Source of the DNA: Brevundimonas aurantiaca
Lineage (GTDB): Bacteria > Pseudomonadota > Alphaproteobacteria > Caulobacterales > Caulobacteraceae
DNA: 64,000 nt
Reading direction: 5' to 3'
Assembly (NCBI RefSeq): GCF_014199955.1
Contig: NZ_JACHOQ010000003.1
Location: 372,001-436,000, forward strand
How positions within the stretch are numbered: the first letter of the stretch is position 1; every line of letters starts with the position of its first letter. Below the pieces are notes generated by a model, which was not told where the DNA came from, ran no database searches, and saw nothing but the letters and a program-made list of their open reading frames with translations. Made by a program: the position numbers and the translations under genes. Shown here piece after piece: positions 18,433 through 27,883 of the stretch.

Positions 18433-18463
18433 ACGCCCTCGGCTTCGGCCGGGGGCGTTTTTC
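18433..18463 (+). terminator. rho-independent terminator after sucD
   Basis: ACGCCCTCGGC and GCCGGGGGCGT pair around a TTCG loop and run into TTTTTC. It follows the sucD stop by about 60 bp, separating sucD from the sucAB transcript. Confidence 0.85.
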
Positions 18464-18592
18464 TTTCGCATGCGACCAATTTCTCACCGAATTGCCCCGT
18501 TTCGGTCATGACCCATAAGGAAAGCGGGCCTATATGACGGGCGCGCGCCTCACGGAGATGTGTCCGCGGGGGCCAGGGAATAGACGAGAACA

Positions 18593-21500
18593 ATGGCGGA
18601 CGATGCGGGTCGGCTGAACCAGGTCTTTGCCGAGACCTCCTTCCTCTACGGGTCCAACGCGGCCTATATCGAGGAGCTGCACGAGAAATGGGCCAATGAT
18701 CCCGGCTCGGTCTCGGCGGAATGGAAGGCCTTCTTCGACCAGTTGCGCGACAACGCCGCCGCCGTGAAGGCCTCGGCCGAGGCTGGCGGTTGGGGCCGCG
18801 AGGCCGTCGCCGAGCCGACCGAGGCGACCGCCGTGTTCGACGGCCGCTGGCCGGCGCCCCAGCCTGATCCCAAGAAGCCCGGCGCCCCGACGCGCGCAAC
18901 CTCCAAAGCCGCGCCGACGGAAGCCTCGCCCGAGGCGATCCGCGCCGCCGCCCACGATTCCATCCGCGCCCTGATGCTGATCCGCAGCTATCGCGTGCGC
19001 GGCCACCTCCAGGCCAATCTGGATCCCCTGGGCATCGAACAGCCGGTCGAAAACCCCGAGCTGACGCCGGAATTCTACGGCTTCAGCGGCGCCGACCTGG
19101 ACCGGCCGATCTTCCTGGACGGCGTCCTGGGCCTGCAAACCGGCACCATCCGCCAGGTGCTGGACATTCTGAAGCGCACCTACTGCGGCAATATCGGCAT
19201 CCAGTACATGCATATCGCCGAGCCGGAGGAGAAGGCCTGGCTTCAGCAGCGGTTCGAGGGGCCGGACAAGTTCGAGCAGAACGCCTTCACCAAGGAAGGC
19301 AAGCTGGCCATCCTGAACAAGCTGATCGAGGCGGAGGGCTTCGAGCGCTTCCTGCACAAACGCTTCCCCGGCACCAAGCGGTTCGGCCTGGACGGCGGCG
19401 AGGCCATGGTCCCGGCCCTGGAGCAGGTGATCAAGCGCGGCGGCAATCTGGGCGTCGACGAGGTGGTGCTGGGCATGGCCCACCGCGGCCGCCTGAACGT
19501 GCTGGCCGCCGTCATGGGCAAGCCCTACAAGGTCATCTTCCACGAGTTCCAGGGCGGCTCGGCCGTGCCCAGCGACATCGAGGGCTCGGGCGACGTCAAA
19601 TATCACATGGGCGCCTCTTCGAACCGCGAGTTCGACGGCAACCACGTCCACCTGTCGCTGACCGCCAACCCGTCGCACCTCGAAATCGTCAACCCGGTCG
19701 TCCTGGGCAAGGCGCGCGCCAAACAGGCCTTCGACATCCGTGAGGCCAACGCCGGCAAGCCCGAGGCCGAATGGGCCTTGGACCGCTCCAAGGTCGTGCC
19801 CCTGCTGATCCACGGCGACGCCGCCTTCGCCGGCCAGGGCGTGGTGGCCGAATGTTTCGCCCTGATGGGGCTGAAGGGTTACCGCACCGGCGGCACCCTG
19901 CATTTCGTCATCAACAACCAGATCGGCTTCACCACCAGCCCGCGGAACTCGCGTTCGTCGCCCTATCCGTCGGACGTCGCCCTGATGGTCCAGGCGCCGA
20001 TCTTCCACGTGAACGGCGACGATCCGGAAGCGGTCGTCTTCGCCGCCAAGGTGGCGACGGAATATCGTCAGAAGTTCCACAAGGACGCGGTGGTGGACAT
20101 GTTCTGCTACCGCCGCTTCGGCCACAACGAAGGCGACGACCCGACCTTCACCCAGCCGCTGATGTATTCGAAGATCCGCGCCCAGCCCTCGACGCGCGAA
20201 CTCTATTCGCAGCGTCTGATCGCCGAGGGCGTGATCTCCCAGGCCGAGGTCGACGCCGAGATCGAGCGGTTCGAGAAATTTCTCGACGAACAGTTCGAGG
20301 CGGGCAAGACCTTCAAGGCGGACAAGGCCGACTGGCTGGACGGCCAGTGGAAGGGCATGGGCGCCGCCAAGGAGGAGCTGCGCGGCGATACGGCGGTGCC
20401 CCTGGCCAAGCTCCAGGACCTGGGCGCGCGCCTGACCACCATTCCGAACAGCGTCGACATGCACAAGACGCTGAAGCGGGTCATCGAGGCTCGCCGCGAG
20501 GCGGTCGCCACCGGCGAGGGCCTGGACTGGGCCACGGCCGAGAGCCTGGCCTTCGCCTCACTGGTGGACGAGGGCTTCCCCGTGCGCCTGTCCGGCCAGG
20601 ATTCGGTGCGCGGCACCTTCTCCCAGCGCCACTCGGGCATCATCGACCAGACGACCGAAGAGCGGTACATGCCGCTGAACAATCTGCGCGAAGGCCAGGC
20701 CAATTTCGAGGTCATCGACTCGGCCCTGTCGGAAGAGGCGGTGCTGGGTTTCGAGTACGGCTATTCGCTGGCCGACCCGAACACCCTGGTGCTGTGGGAA
20801 GGCCAGTTCGGCGACTTCGTGAACGGCGCCCAGGTGGTGATCGACCAGTTCATCACCTCCGGGGAACGCAAGTGGCTGCGGATGAGCGGCCTGACCATGC
20901 TGCTGCCGCACGGCTATGAAGGCCAGGGGCCGGAACACTCCTCCGCCCGCCTGGAGCGCTTCCTCCAGGCCTGCGCCGAGGACAATATCCAGGTCGCCAA
21001 CTGCACGACCCCGGCCAACTATTTCCACATCCTGCGTCGCCAGATGCACCGGCCGTTCCGCAAGCCGCTGATCCTGATGACGCCCAAGTCGCTGCTGCGG
21101 CACAAGAAGGCGGTCTCGCCGCTGCGCGACCTGGCCGAGGGTTCGTCCTTCCACCGCGTGCTGCACGACGACGCCCAGACCCGTCCGGACGTCGCCGGGA
21201 TCAAGATCAAGGCGGACAAGGACATCCGCCGCGTGATCCTGTGCTCGGGCAAGGTCTATTACGACCTGCTGGACGTGCGCGAGAAGAAGATGAAGGAAGG
21301 CCAGGCGGTGGACGACGTCTACATTCTGCGTCTGGAACAGTTCTATCCGTGGCCGATCCAGTCGCTGCGCAAGGAACTGGCCCGCTTCCCGAAGGCCGAG
21401 CTGGTCTGGTGCCAGGAAGAGCCGAAGAACATGGGCGGCTGGACCTTCGTCGATCCGTGGCTGGAGCTGACGCTGGACAAGCTGGACGTCGCGGCCAAGC

Positions 21501-21604
21501 GCGCCCGCTATGTCGGACGGCCCGGCTCGGCCTCCACGGCCGCCGGCCTGATGAGCCGGCACCTGAAGGAGCTCGAGGCCTTCACCAACGAAGCCTTCGC
21601 CTGA
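18593..21604 (+). CDS. sucA: 2-oxoglutarate dehydrogenase E1 component
   Basis: The 1003-residue thiamine-diphosphate enzyme has an N-terminal E2-binding helix (ETSFLYGSNAAYIEELHEKW), a basic linker, and the E1o catalytic core. Visible landmarks are LGMAHRGRLNVLA, VLIHGDAAFAGQGVVAECFA and MFCYRRFGHNEGDDPTFTQP (thiamine-binding region), the FSQRHS segment, and PHGYEGQGPEHSSARLERFL. It decarboxylates 2-oxoglutarate and reductively succinylates the lipoyl group of E2 in the TCA cycle. The ATG at 18593 begins MADDAGRLNQVF. sucB follows after 39 bp, so the two are cotranscribed. Confidence 0.98.
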   Translation: MADDAGRLNQVFAETSFLYGSNAAYIEELHEKWANDPGSVSAEWKAFFDQLRDNAAAVKASAEAGGWGREAVAEPTEATAVFDGRWPAPQPDPKKPGAPTRATSKAAPTEASPEAIRAAAHDSIRALMLIRSYRVRGHLQANLDPLGIEQPVENPELTPEFYGFSGADLDRPIFLDGVLGLQTGTIRQVLDILKRTYCGNIGIQYMHIAEPEEKAWLQQRFEGPDKFEQNAFTKEGKLAILNKLIEAEGFERFLHKRFPGTKRFGLDGGEAMVPALEQVIKRGGNLGVDEVVLGMAHRGRLNVLAAVMGKPYKVIFHEFQGGSAVPSDIEGSGDVKYHMGASSNREFDGNHVHLSLTANPSHLEIVNPVVLGKARAKQAFDIREANAGKPEAEWALDRSKVVPLLIHGDAAFAGQGVVAECFALMGLKGYRTGGTLHFVINNQIGFTTSPRNSRSSPYPSDVALMVQAPIFHVNGDDPEAVVFAAKVATEYRQKFHKDAVVDMFCYRRFGHNEGDDPTFTQPLMYSKIRAQPSTRELYSQRLIAEGVISQAEVDAEIERFEKFLDEQFEAGKTFKADKADWLDGQWKGMGAAKEELRGDTAVPLAKLQDLGARLTTIPNSVDMHKTLKRVIEARREAVATGEGLDWATAESLAFASLVDEGFPVRLSGQDSVRGTFSQRHSGIIDQTTEERYMPLNNLREGQANFEVIDSALSEEAVLGFEYGYSLADPNTLVLWEGQFGDFVNGAQVVIDQFITSGERKWLRMSGLTMLLPHGYEGQGPEHSSARLERFLQACAEDNIQVANCTTPANYFHILRRQMHRPFRKPLILMTPKSLLRHKKAVSPLRDLAEGSSFHRVLHDDAQTRPDVAGIKIKADKDIRRVILCSGKVYYDLLDVREKKMKEGQAVDDVYILRLEQFYPWPIQSLRKELARFPKAELVWCQEEPKNMGGWTFVDPWLELTLDKLDVAAKRARYVGRPGSASTAAGLMSRHLKELEAFTNEAFA

Positions 21605-21643
21605 TAAGCGTTTAAGACAGACCTAGAGACAGCTGGACCCGAC

Positions 21644-23155
21644 ATGGCCGACATCCTGACCCCCGCCCTCGGTGAATCCGTCACCGAAGCCACCATCGCG
21701 AAATGGACCAAGAAGGTCGGCGACGCGGTCAAGAAGGACGAACTGCTCGTCGAACTGGAGACCGACAAGGTCTCTCTGGAAGTCGTGGCTCCGGCCGACG
21801 GCGTCTTGGGCGCGATCAACGCCGCCGAGGGCGACACCGTGGTTCCCGGCACGGTCCTGGGTTCAGTGACCGAAGGGGGCGCGGCCGCCGCCCCGGCCGC
21901 TGCTCCCGCCAAGTCCGCCAAGGGCGAGGCCAAGGCGGCTGCAGCCGCCGCCGCTTCCAGCATCGACATCACCGTGCCGGTGATGGGCGAAAGCGTCGCC
22001 GAGGGCTCGATGGGCAAGTGGCTCAAGAAGAGCGGCGAGGCGGTCAAGAAGGATGAACTGCTGGTCGAGATCGAGACCGACAAGGTGGCCGTCGAGGTGT
22101 CGGCGCCCGCCGACGGGGTCCTGACCATCGCCGCCGACGAAGGCGCGACCGTCACGCCGGGCCAGAAGATCGGTTCGGTGTCGGGCTCCGGCGCGGCCGC
22201 TGTTGCGCCCGCCGCCGCCGCCGCCGCCCCGGCCCCGGTCGCCGCTCCGGCCAATACCGGTTCGGCCCAGGTGAAGAACGAGACCCTTTCGCCGGCCGTC
22301 CAGCGCGTGGTCGCTGAAAACAACCTGGACCCCAAGGCGATTTCCGCCACCGGACCCAAGGGCAATATCACCAAGGGCGACGCCATCGCCGCGATCGGGG
22401 CCGCTGCGGCCGCTCCGGCGCCGGCCGCCGCACCTTCCGCCCCCCGCGCCCTGGCCCCGCGCGAGGAGCGGGTGAAGATGACGCGCCTGCGTCAGACCAT
22501 CGCCCGTCGCCTGAAGGAATCCCAGAATACGGCCGCCCAGCTGACCACCTTCAACGAGGTGGACATGACCAACGTCATGGCCCTGCGCGCCCAGTACAAG
22601 GAAGTCTTCGAGAAGCGCCACGGGGTGAAGCTGGGCTTCATGTCCTTCTTCACCAAGGCGGTGGTCGCCGCGCTTCAGGAAATCCCCGCAGTCAACGCCG
22701 AGATCGACGGCACGGACATCATCTACAAGAACCACTATGACATCGGCGTCGCCGTCGGCACCGACAAGGGCCTGGTGGTGCCGGTGCTGCGCGACGCCGA
22801 CACCCTGAGCCTGGCCGGCATCGAAAAGGGCATCGGCGCCCTGGGCAAGGCGGCCCGCGACGGCGATCTGACCATGGATCAGCTGCAAGGCGGCACCTTC
22901 ACCATCACCAACGGCGGCACCTATGGGTCGCTGATGTCGACCCCGATCCTGAACGCGCCGCAGTCCGGCATCCTGGGCATGCACAACATCGTCCAGCGTC
23001 CGATGGCCATCAACGGCGAGGTCAAGATCCGGCCGATGATGTATCTGGCCCTCAGCTATGACCACCGCATCGTCGACGGCAAGGAGGCCGTGACCTTCCT
23101 GGTCCGGATCAAGGAACTGCTGGAAGACCCGCAGCGGGCCCTGCTGGACCTGTAA
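21644..23155 (+). CDS. sucB: 2-oxoglutarate dehydrogenase E2 (dihydrolipoyl succinyltransferase), two lipoyl domains
   Basis: The 503-residue protein has two lipoyl domains, with attachment lysines at Lys42 ([10 protein letters not shown]) and Lys147 ([10 protein letters not shown]), separated by Ala/Pro linkers; then a peripheral-subunit binding domain ([19 protein letters not shown]) and the acyltransferase core ending with [12 protein letters not shown], the catalytic His and Asp. Most OdhB proteins of about 400 residues have one lipoyl domain, so this one is larger by one domain. No dihydrolipoamide dehydrogenase gene follows; the E3 must be encoded elsewhere. Confidence 0.97.
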   Translation: MADILTPALGESVTEATIAKWTKKVGDAVKKDELLVELETDKVSLEVVAPADGVLGAINAAEGDTVVPGTVLGSVTEGGAAAAPAAAPAKSAKGEAKAAAAAAASSIDITVPVMGESVAEGSMGKWLKKSGEAVKKDELLVEIETDKVAVEVSAPADGVLTIAADEGATVTPGQKIGSVSGSGAAAVAPAAAAAAPAPVAAPANTGSAQVKNETLSPAVQRVVAENNLDPKAISATGPKGNITKGDAIAAIGAAAAAPAPAAAPSAPRALAPREERVKMTRLRQTIARRLKESQNTAAQLTTFNEVDMTNVMALRAQYKEVFEKRHGVKLGFMSFFTKAVVAALQEIPAVNAEIDGTDIIYKNHYDIGVAVGTDKGLVVPVLRDADTLSLAGIEKGIGALGKAARDGDLTMDQLQGGTFTITNGGTYGSLMSTPILNAPQSGILGMHNIVQRPMAINGEVKIRPMMYLALSYDHRIVDGKEAVTFLVRIKELLEDPQRALLDL

Positions 23156-23162
23156 GAAACTG

Positions 23163-23190
23163 AAAAGGCGGCGATTTCGCCGCCTTTTTT
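23163..23190 (+). terminator. rho-independent terminator of sucAB
   Basis: AAAGGCGGCGA pairs perfectly with TCGCCGCCTTT around a two-base loop, ending in a run of six T. It lies 8 bp after the sucB stop. The pairing is symmetrical in A and T tracts. Confidence 0.93.
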
Positions 23191-23329
23191 GTTAGGCCTG
23201 ATGTCGGGCCGAGCCCGTAGTGTCGAATATCGACGTTTGTGTCTTGGCGACGTCAGAGGTGGAGTCATTGCGTGACTACGGGTTCTTCCGCACTGACAAA
23301 CCGCCCAAAAGGCGCGCCCTATTCTCGCC

Positions 23330-23725
23330 ATGGAATGGGCGGCGCGCGCGATAGGGGTGTTCTACGTCTTGGGCGGTCTGATGCTTCTGTATCAGGCCTG
23401 GCTCAACTGGCGTCTGCAAAGGGCCTTGTCGGACCTGGTCGCCATTCCCGTCGCCGAGCAGTTCGGCGATGGCGTGATCGTTCTGGCCGGTGTGCTGGTC
23501 ATGCTTTCTGGCGCGGCCTTGGCGGCTCTCAGCGGCTGGGCTGTCGTCGCCTTCATGGCGGGATGGACGGTCCAGGCGCTGTATCTGCTCTGGACCGATC
23601 ATGTCTCTCGTATCGGGGAGCCTGAGGCCGTCAGCGGACGCCGCCAGTCAGTCTACGCCTTTACCGGCTACACCGCCGCCACCGGGATCGTCCTTTGGCT
23701 CCCGACGGTCGGCGTGCTGGGCTGA
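23330..23725 (+). CDS. small integral membrane protein, unknown function
   Basis: The 131-residue product has four predicted membrane helices: MEWAARAIGVFYVLGGLMLL, GVIVLAGVLVMLSGAALAAL, WAVVAFMAGWTVQALYLLW and the C-terminal YTAATGIVLWLPTVGVLG. Between helices three and four is a polar loop VSRIGEPEAVSGRRQSVY. I do not recognise a family with certainty. It is separated from sucB by a strong terminator and is convergent with prfA, so its function cannot be inferred from context. Confidence 0.65.
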   Translation: MEWAARAIGVFYVLGGLMLLYQAWLNWRLQRALSDLVAIPVAEQFGDGVIVLAGVLVMLSGAALAALSGWAVVAFMAGWTVQALYLLWTDHVSRIGEPEAVSGRRQSVYAFTGYTAATGIVLWLPTVGVLG

Positions 23726-23874
23726 ATAGGGGCGGCCTGGACGTGGCTGCGACGACAATTTGGCAAGGGCGGCAAGGTCCCGGCAGGGTCGCACCCGATC
23801 ATCGTTAAAGAAACCGAGCCCGATCCCGCGCCCAGGGGAGGCGTGGACGACGCGGACCCAGGCGAAAACCAGGC

Positions 23875-24963
23875 CTAGCCGAACTCGGCCTCCAGGTCCG
23901 CAAGGCGGGCGGCCTGGTCCTCGGCGATCAGGGCGTCCAGCAGGGGGTCGATGTCGCCCTCCAGCACCTGGGGCAGGCTGTGCAGGGTCAGGCCGATCCG
24001 GTGGTCGGTCACCCGCCCTTGCGGGAAGTTGTAGGTGCGGATCCGTTCGGACCGGTCGCCCGATCCCACCTGGGACTTGCGCGAGTCGGCGCGGGCCAGA
24101 TCCTTGGCCTGGCGCTGCATGTCGTACAGGCGGACGCGCAGGTTCTTCATCGCCTTGTCCCGGTTCACGTGCTGGGACTTTTCGGACGAGGTGACGACGA
24201 TGCCGGTCGGCAGGTGGGTGATCCGCACGGCCGAGTCGGTCTTGTTGACGTGCTGGCCCCCCGCGCCGGAGCTGCGGAAAGTGTCGATGCGGATGTCCTG
24301 GTCGCGGATCTCGATCTCGACGTCCTCGACCTCGGGCAGGACGGCGACGGTGGCGGCCGAGGTGTGGATGCGGCCGCCGGCCTCGGTGGTCGGCACGCGC
24401 TGGACCCGGTGGACGCCGCTCTCGAACTTCAGCCGGCCGAACACGCCCTCGCCGGTGACGGTGGCGACGATTTCCTTGTAGCCGCCGGCGTCGCCTTCGG
24501 AGACGCTGTCGACCTCGACCCGCCAGCCCCGGGTGGAGGCATAGCGCGAATACATGCGGAACAGGTCGCCGGCGAACAGGGCCGCCTCGTCTCCGCCGGT
24601 GCCGGCGCGGACCTCCAGCACGGCCGAGGCGTTTTCATCGGCGTCGCGCGGGGCCAGCAGCAGGGCCACGTCGCGCTCCAACTGCGGCAGGCGGTCGGTC
24701 AGGTCGCGCAGCTCCTCCTGGGCCATGGCGGCCATTTCGGGGTCGGACGCCATCACCTCCAGATCGGCCATTTCGGCGCGGAGCCGGGCCAGGCCCTGGA
24801 CCGCGTCGGCGACGGGCTTCAGCTCGGCGTGTTCCTTGGACAGGCGGACGATCTCGGCCCCGTCGGTCGCCGCGCCCATCCGGGCCTCCACCTCGTGGAA
24901 ACGGTCGAGCACCTGATCGAGACGGGCCTGGGGCAGACGCAAGGCGGAACCATCCTGGGACAA
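23875..24963 (-). CDS. prfA: peptide chain release factor 1
   Basis: The 362-residue protein has the RF1 form: the helical N-terminal domain, the stop-codon recognition segment [20 protein letters not shown] (P-x-T in the position that reads UAA and UAG), and the GGQ catalytic loop [20 protein letters not shown], which is the site of Gln methylation. It releases the completed peptide at the ribosome. The gene usually next to it in many bacteria, prmC, which methylates the GGQ glutamine, is not adjacent. The start [11 protein letters not shown] is at 24963. Confidence 0.97.
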   Translation of the reverse strand: MSQDGSALRLPQARLDQVLDRFHEVEARMGAATDGAEIVRLSKEHAELKPVADAVQGLARLRAEMADLEVMASDPEMAAMAQEELRDLTDRLPQLERDVALLLAPRDADENASAVLEVRAGTGGDEAALFAGDLFRMYSRYASTRGWRVEVDSVSEGDAGGYKEIVATVTGEGVFGRLKFESGVHRVQRVPTTEAGGRIHTSAATVAVLPEVEDVEIEIRDQDIRIDTFRSSGAGGQHVNKTDSAVRITHLPTGIVVTSSEKSQHVNRDKAMKNLRVRLYDMQRQAKDLARADSRKSQVGSGDRSERIRTYNFPQGRVTDHRIGLTLHSLPQVLEGDIDPLLDALIAEDQAARLADLEAEFG

Positions 24964-25129
24964 TGAGAGGGGCCGTCCTTAGCCCGCCTGGGGGGGCGAT
25001 GTCGATCATCGCAACGCCGCCCGGCGCCGGGTTCGTGAACTATGATAACGATGGCGTCAGCCGAGGTGGCGAACGTCATGGTCCGGGTTTAGCTGGCCGT
25101 GGAGTCGCCGACGCTGTGAGAAGGACGCC

Positions 25130-25807
25130 ATGTTCGACCGCCTGCCCCATCGCGCTTCTGAAACCCCCTACCCCATCCGGTCGGCGGAACCGCCGGTCGA
25201 TCATGACGTGGAGGAACTCTGCCGCCTCTACGACCGGCGCCTGGCGGAGCGAGGGGGCGATCTGTCGCCGAGCCGCAGGCGTGAACTGGACGCCCTGGCG
25301 GTTCGATACGGCCTGGCCGTCGACCGTACCGCCGCCATGGTCTGGCGCGATCTGCGCGCCGTCATCAGTCGGACGGTGGGGCGGGCGTCGGACCAACCGG
25401 TCGCCGAACCAGCCCCAGCGCCGGCCCAGACCCCCGCTCCCGTCGAAACAGGCCCCCTGACGGTGCTGGTCGTTGAAGACGATCCAGACGCCGCAGCCGC
25501 CTTGACCGAGCTTTTGACCGAGGCCGGGCACAGGGTGGTCGGGCCGTTCCACAGCGCGGCGCCGGCTGAGGCGGCCGCGGCGCTGCACGCCATCGACGCC
25601 GCCCTGTTGGACGTCAATCTGTCGGACGGGGCGACGGGAAGGGGACTGGCGGAGCGATTGAAACGACGCTGGGACATACGGGTGGTGCTGACGTCGGGCG
25701 ACGTCGAGGCCGTCCGCCGCGCCGATCCGGCCGAGACTGTCGTGTTCAAACCCTATACGGGGGCGCAGATTCTGGCGGCCTTGGCCTGTGGGCGACGCGA
25801 GGGCTGA
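25130..25807 (+). CDS. single-receiver response-regulator protein
   Basis: The 225-residue protein has an N-terminal helical part of about 90 residues, a Pro/Ala linker, and a C-terminal receiver domain (about 110-222). The receiver has the acidic pair VLVVEDDPDAAAAL, the phospho-acceptor Asp in AALLDVNLSDG, the Thr/Ser position LTSGD and the Lys in VVFKPYTG. There is no output domain, so it may act by binding a partner as CpdR or DivK types do. The N-terminal segment LCRLYDRRLAERGGDLSPSR resembles no family I can name. It is divergent from prfA. Confidence 0.75.
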   Translation: MFDRLPHRASETPYPIRSAEPPVDHDVEELCRLYDRRLAERGGDLSPSRRRELDALAVRYGLAVDRTAAMVWRDLRAVISRTVGRASDQPVAEPAPAPAQTPAPVETGPLTVLVVEDDPDAAAALTELLTEAGHRVVGPFHSAAPAEAAAALHAIDAALLDVNLSDGATGRGLAERLKRRWDIRVVLTSGDVEAVRRADPAETVVFKPYTGAQILAALACGRREG

Positions 25808-25851
25808 CGGCGGGCGCTTGCGTCCGGCCGGTGGGCGGGCGATCAGACGGC

Positions 25852-26307
25852 ATGCTGTCGAACCGATCCCGCTACGCCCTCCGCGCCATGGTGCATCTCG
25901 CCGGCCTGCCGGGCGGGGGGCCCGCCACCATCGGTGAGATCGCCGAGGCCGCCGCGGCGCCGCGAAAGTTCCTGGAAGCCATATTGCTGGACCTGCGTCG
26001 GCGGCATCTGCTCGTGTCCAAACGCGGGAGGACCGGCGGCTACGCCCTGGCCGCGCCGGCCGACCGCATCAGTTTCGCCGATGTGATCCGAGCGCTGGAA
26101 GGCCCTCTGGCGCTCGCGCCCTGCGCATCCCGCACCGCCTTCGGGCCTTGTGAAACCTGCCCCGATGTGGACACCTGCCCTCTGCGTTCGGTCTTGCAGG
26201 ACGGTCGGGACGCCGTCGCCGCCGTGTTCGAGGCGCGAACCCTTCTGCAAGCCGCAGCGAAATTTTCTCCTATTGACCAACTAGGAAATAAGCCGCCAAC
26301 CTCGTGA
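25852..26307 (+). CDS. Rrf2-family transcriptional regulator
   Basis: The 151-residue protein starts MLSNRSRYALRAMVHLAGLP, the Rrf2 winged helix, with ATIGEIAEAAAAPRKFLEAI as the recognition region. It contains three or four Cys in CASRTAFGPCETCPDVDTC (residues about 96-115), which in this family can hold an Fe-S cluster or act as thiol sensor. The Met start is preceded by an eight-codon extension that is open but has no support. It is followed by a TauE/SafE permease gene, 15 bp after, with which it is probably in one operon; sulfur- or redox-responsive control is a plausible inference. Confidence 0.85.
   Translation: MLSNRSRYALRAMVHLAGLPGGGPATIGEIAEAAAAPRKFLEAILLDLRRRHLLVSKRGRTGGYALAAPADRISFADVIRALEGPLALAPCASRTAFGPCETCPDVDTCPLRSVLQDGRDAVAAVFEARTLLQAAAKFSPIDQLGNKPPTS
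26263..26291. promoter_or_regulatory. imperfect inverted repeat at the end of the Rrf2 gene
   Basis: TTTTCTCCTA and TAGGAAATAA flank a 9-bp centre (TTGACCAAC). Outer arms agree at about 7 of 10 positions, the inner four (CCTA and TAGG) perfectly. AT-rich sequence inside a GC-rich coding end is unusual, and its location before the permease gene suits an Rrf2-type operator or an internal promoter (the TTGACC hexamer). Function is inferred. Confidence 0.35.
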
Positions 26308-26322
26308 TCCTCCGGAGGGGCC

Positions 26323-27099
26323 ATGCAAGACTTCCTGCTGTTTCTGTGCGTCGGGTTCTTGGCCCAGATCGTCGACGGCGCCCTGGGCATGGCCTATGGG
26401 GTGATCTCGTCCACTGTCCTGCTGTCGTTCGGCGTGCCGCCCGCGACGGCGTCGGCCAGCGTCCACGCCGCGGAAGTCTTCACCACGGCTGCGTCTGCGG
26501 GGTCGCACACGGTGAACAAGAATGTGAACTGGAAGCTGTTCGCCCCCCTGGCCCTGGGTGGGGTGGTTGGCGGCGGCCTGGGCGCCTTCGTCCTCACCAG
26601 CATCGACGGCGACCTGATCAAGCCCTGGATCACTGCCTATCTGGCGATCATGGGCGGTGTGATCATCTGGCGCGCCACCCGCCAGACGCGCGCGCGACTG
26701 TTTCCGTTGAAACTGGCCGGTCCCCTGGGGGTGGTCGGGGGCTTCTTCGACGCCGTCGGCGGCGGCGGCTGGGGGCCGACGGTCACGACGACCCTGGTGG
26801 GATCGGGCCAGGACCCGCGCGCCTCGATCGGCACCACCAATACGGCCGAGTTCTTCGTCACCTCCGCCATCTCCGCCACCTTCCTGGCGGCGCTGCTGAC
26901 CGGCCACTGGGACCAGGCCGAGGGCGTGGCCACCCACGCCATGGCGGTGCTGGGCCTGATCCTGGGCGGGCTGATCGCCGCGCCCTTCGCCGGCGTCATC
27001 GCCCGGATCGCGCCGCGTCGGGTGCTGACCTACGGCGTCGGTGCCGTGGTTCTGCTGTCGGCGGGCTATCAGGCGCTGCGGCTGTTCAAGCTGATCTGA
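26323..27099 (+). CDS. TauE/SafE-type sulfite/sulfonate exporter family (TSUP) permease
   Basis: The 258-residue membrane protein has about eight helices and the two repeated TSUP cores: LAQIVDGALGMAYGVISSTV near the N-terminus and VGGFFDAVGGGGWGPTVTTT in the second half. Members move sulfite, sulfoacetate, taurine-derived or related anions. An excellent Shine-Dalgarno, CGGAGGGG, precedes the ATG. The Rrf2 regulator just upstream supports control by a sulfur or redox signal. Confidence 0.88.
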   Translation: MQDFLLFLCVGFLAQIVDGALGMAYGVISSTVLLSFGVPPATASASVHAAEVFTTAASAGSHTVNKNVNWKLFAPLALGGVVGGGLGAFVLTSIDGDLIKPWITAYLAIMGGVIIWRATRQTRARLFPLKLAGPLGVVGGFFDAVGGGGWGPTVTTTLVGSGQDPRASIGTTNTAEFFVTSAISATFLAALLTGHWDQAEGVATHAMAVLGLILGGLIAAPFAGVIARIAPRRVLTYGVGAVVLLSAGYQALRLFKLI

Positions 27100-27172
27100 G
27101 CGAGTGGATAGAGCGATCTTTGCGAGTGCTAGCGGTATGTGTTAACGCTCCCTGGGGATGCCGGGAGGAATA

Positions 27173-27871
27173 ATGCTTCGTTTTTCTAATGGTCTATTGG
27201 CCGCACTGTGGGTGGCGTCGTTGGCGGCGTGCGCCAAACCGTCCTATGATTATGTCCCGCTCGTGCAGGATATCAGCCGACCGGCGCTTGGCTCAGTCAA
27301 TACAGTGGGTGTGGGCGAGCAGATGCTGGTTCAGGGGCGTTTCGAGGAGCGCGACGCGCTGATCTTGGACCGTGACACGCAGGTTGGAACGCTCGGAACC
27401 TACACCTTCACTGCCGGGCATTTCGTTCGGGTCGGAGGAAATGGGAATGTGGGATTTTACAATGAGAGCGCCGTACCCGGCAGCGGCCGCGTTCAACAAG
27501 GCATTTTGGCTGACCCATTTCAGGTGATCGAGTTTAACAGCGTTACGAACCAGATCTGCGGCGTGACCATCTTCAACCTCAAGGCCTGTAGGAAGGTCGA
27601 TGGCGCTCGTGTCGAACGGGTGGTGGTCCAGAGCAACAATGCTTTTCAGCAGACGCTCATTTATAGTGGTCGGGTCGGTAGTAAGATCAACATAGGGTAC
27701 CGAGAGTTCTCCGGAAATGTCGCGCGCCCTGCTTTTAACAACGACGTCGAATACGATCTGAGTGAATCGAAGACTATTGGCTATATGGGTGCCCAGATTG
27801 AAATTCTGGATGCTACTAATCAGAATATCCAGTATCGAGTCATTCGGAACTTTAACGCCGCTGCACGATAG
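27173..27871 (+). CDS. low-GC predicted lipoprotein, unknown function
   Basis: The 232-residue product begins MLRFSNGLLAALWVASLAAC and has an LAAC lipobox at Cys20, so it should be a periplasm-facing or secreted lipoprotein. The rest is beta-rich (TYTFTAGHFVRVGGNGNVGF; VEYDLSESKTIGYMGAQIEI), without a domain I can name; two further Cys lie in QICGVTIFNLKACRK. A GGGAGG Shine-Dalgarno precedes the chosen ATG by five bases. G+C of sampled 60-base lines inside the gene is about 40-53 percent, far below the window, and codon choice is AT-rich. This suggests recent acquisition. It is not linked to its neighbours. Confidence 0.75.
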   Translation: MLRFSNGLLAALWVASLAACAKPSYDYVPLVQDISRPALGSVNTVGVGEQMLVQGRFEERDALILDRDTQVGTLGTYTFTAGHFVRVGGNGNVGFYNESAVPGSGRVQQGILADPFQVIEFNSVTNQICGVTIFNLKACRKVDGARVERVVVQSNNAFQQTLIYSGRVGSKINIGYREFSGNVARPAFNNDVEYDLSESKTIGYMGAQIEILDATNQNIQYRVIRNFNAAAR

Positions 27872-27883
27872 CGGTGCTGCGCG

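Noticed and set aside
18464..18592. Promoter of sucA at TTGCCC/CATAAG
   Set aside because: A 16-bp spacing and weak hexamers; several equally poor alternatives exist, so no site is claimed.
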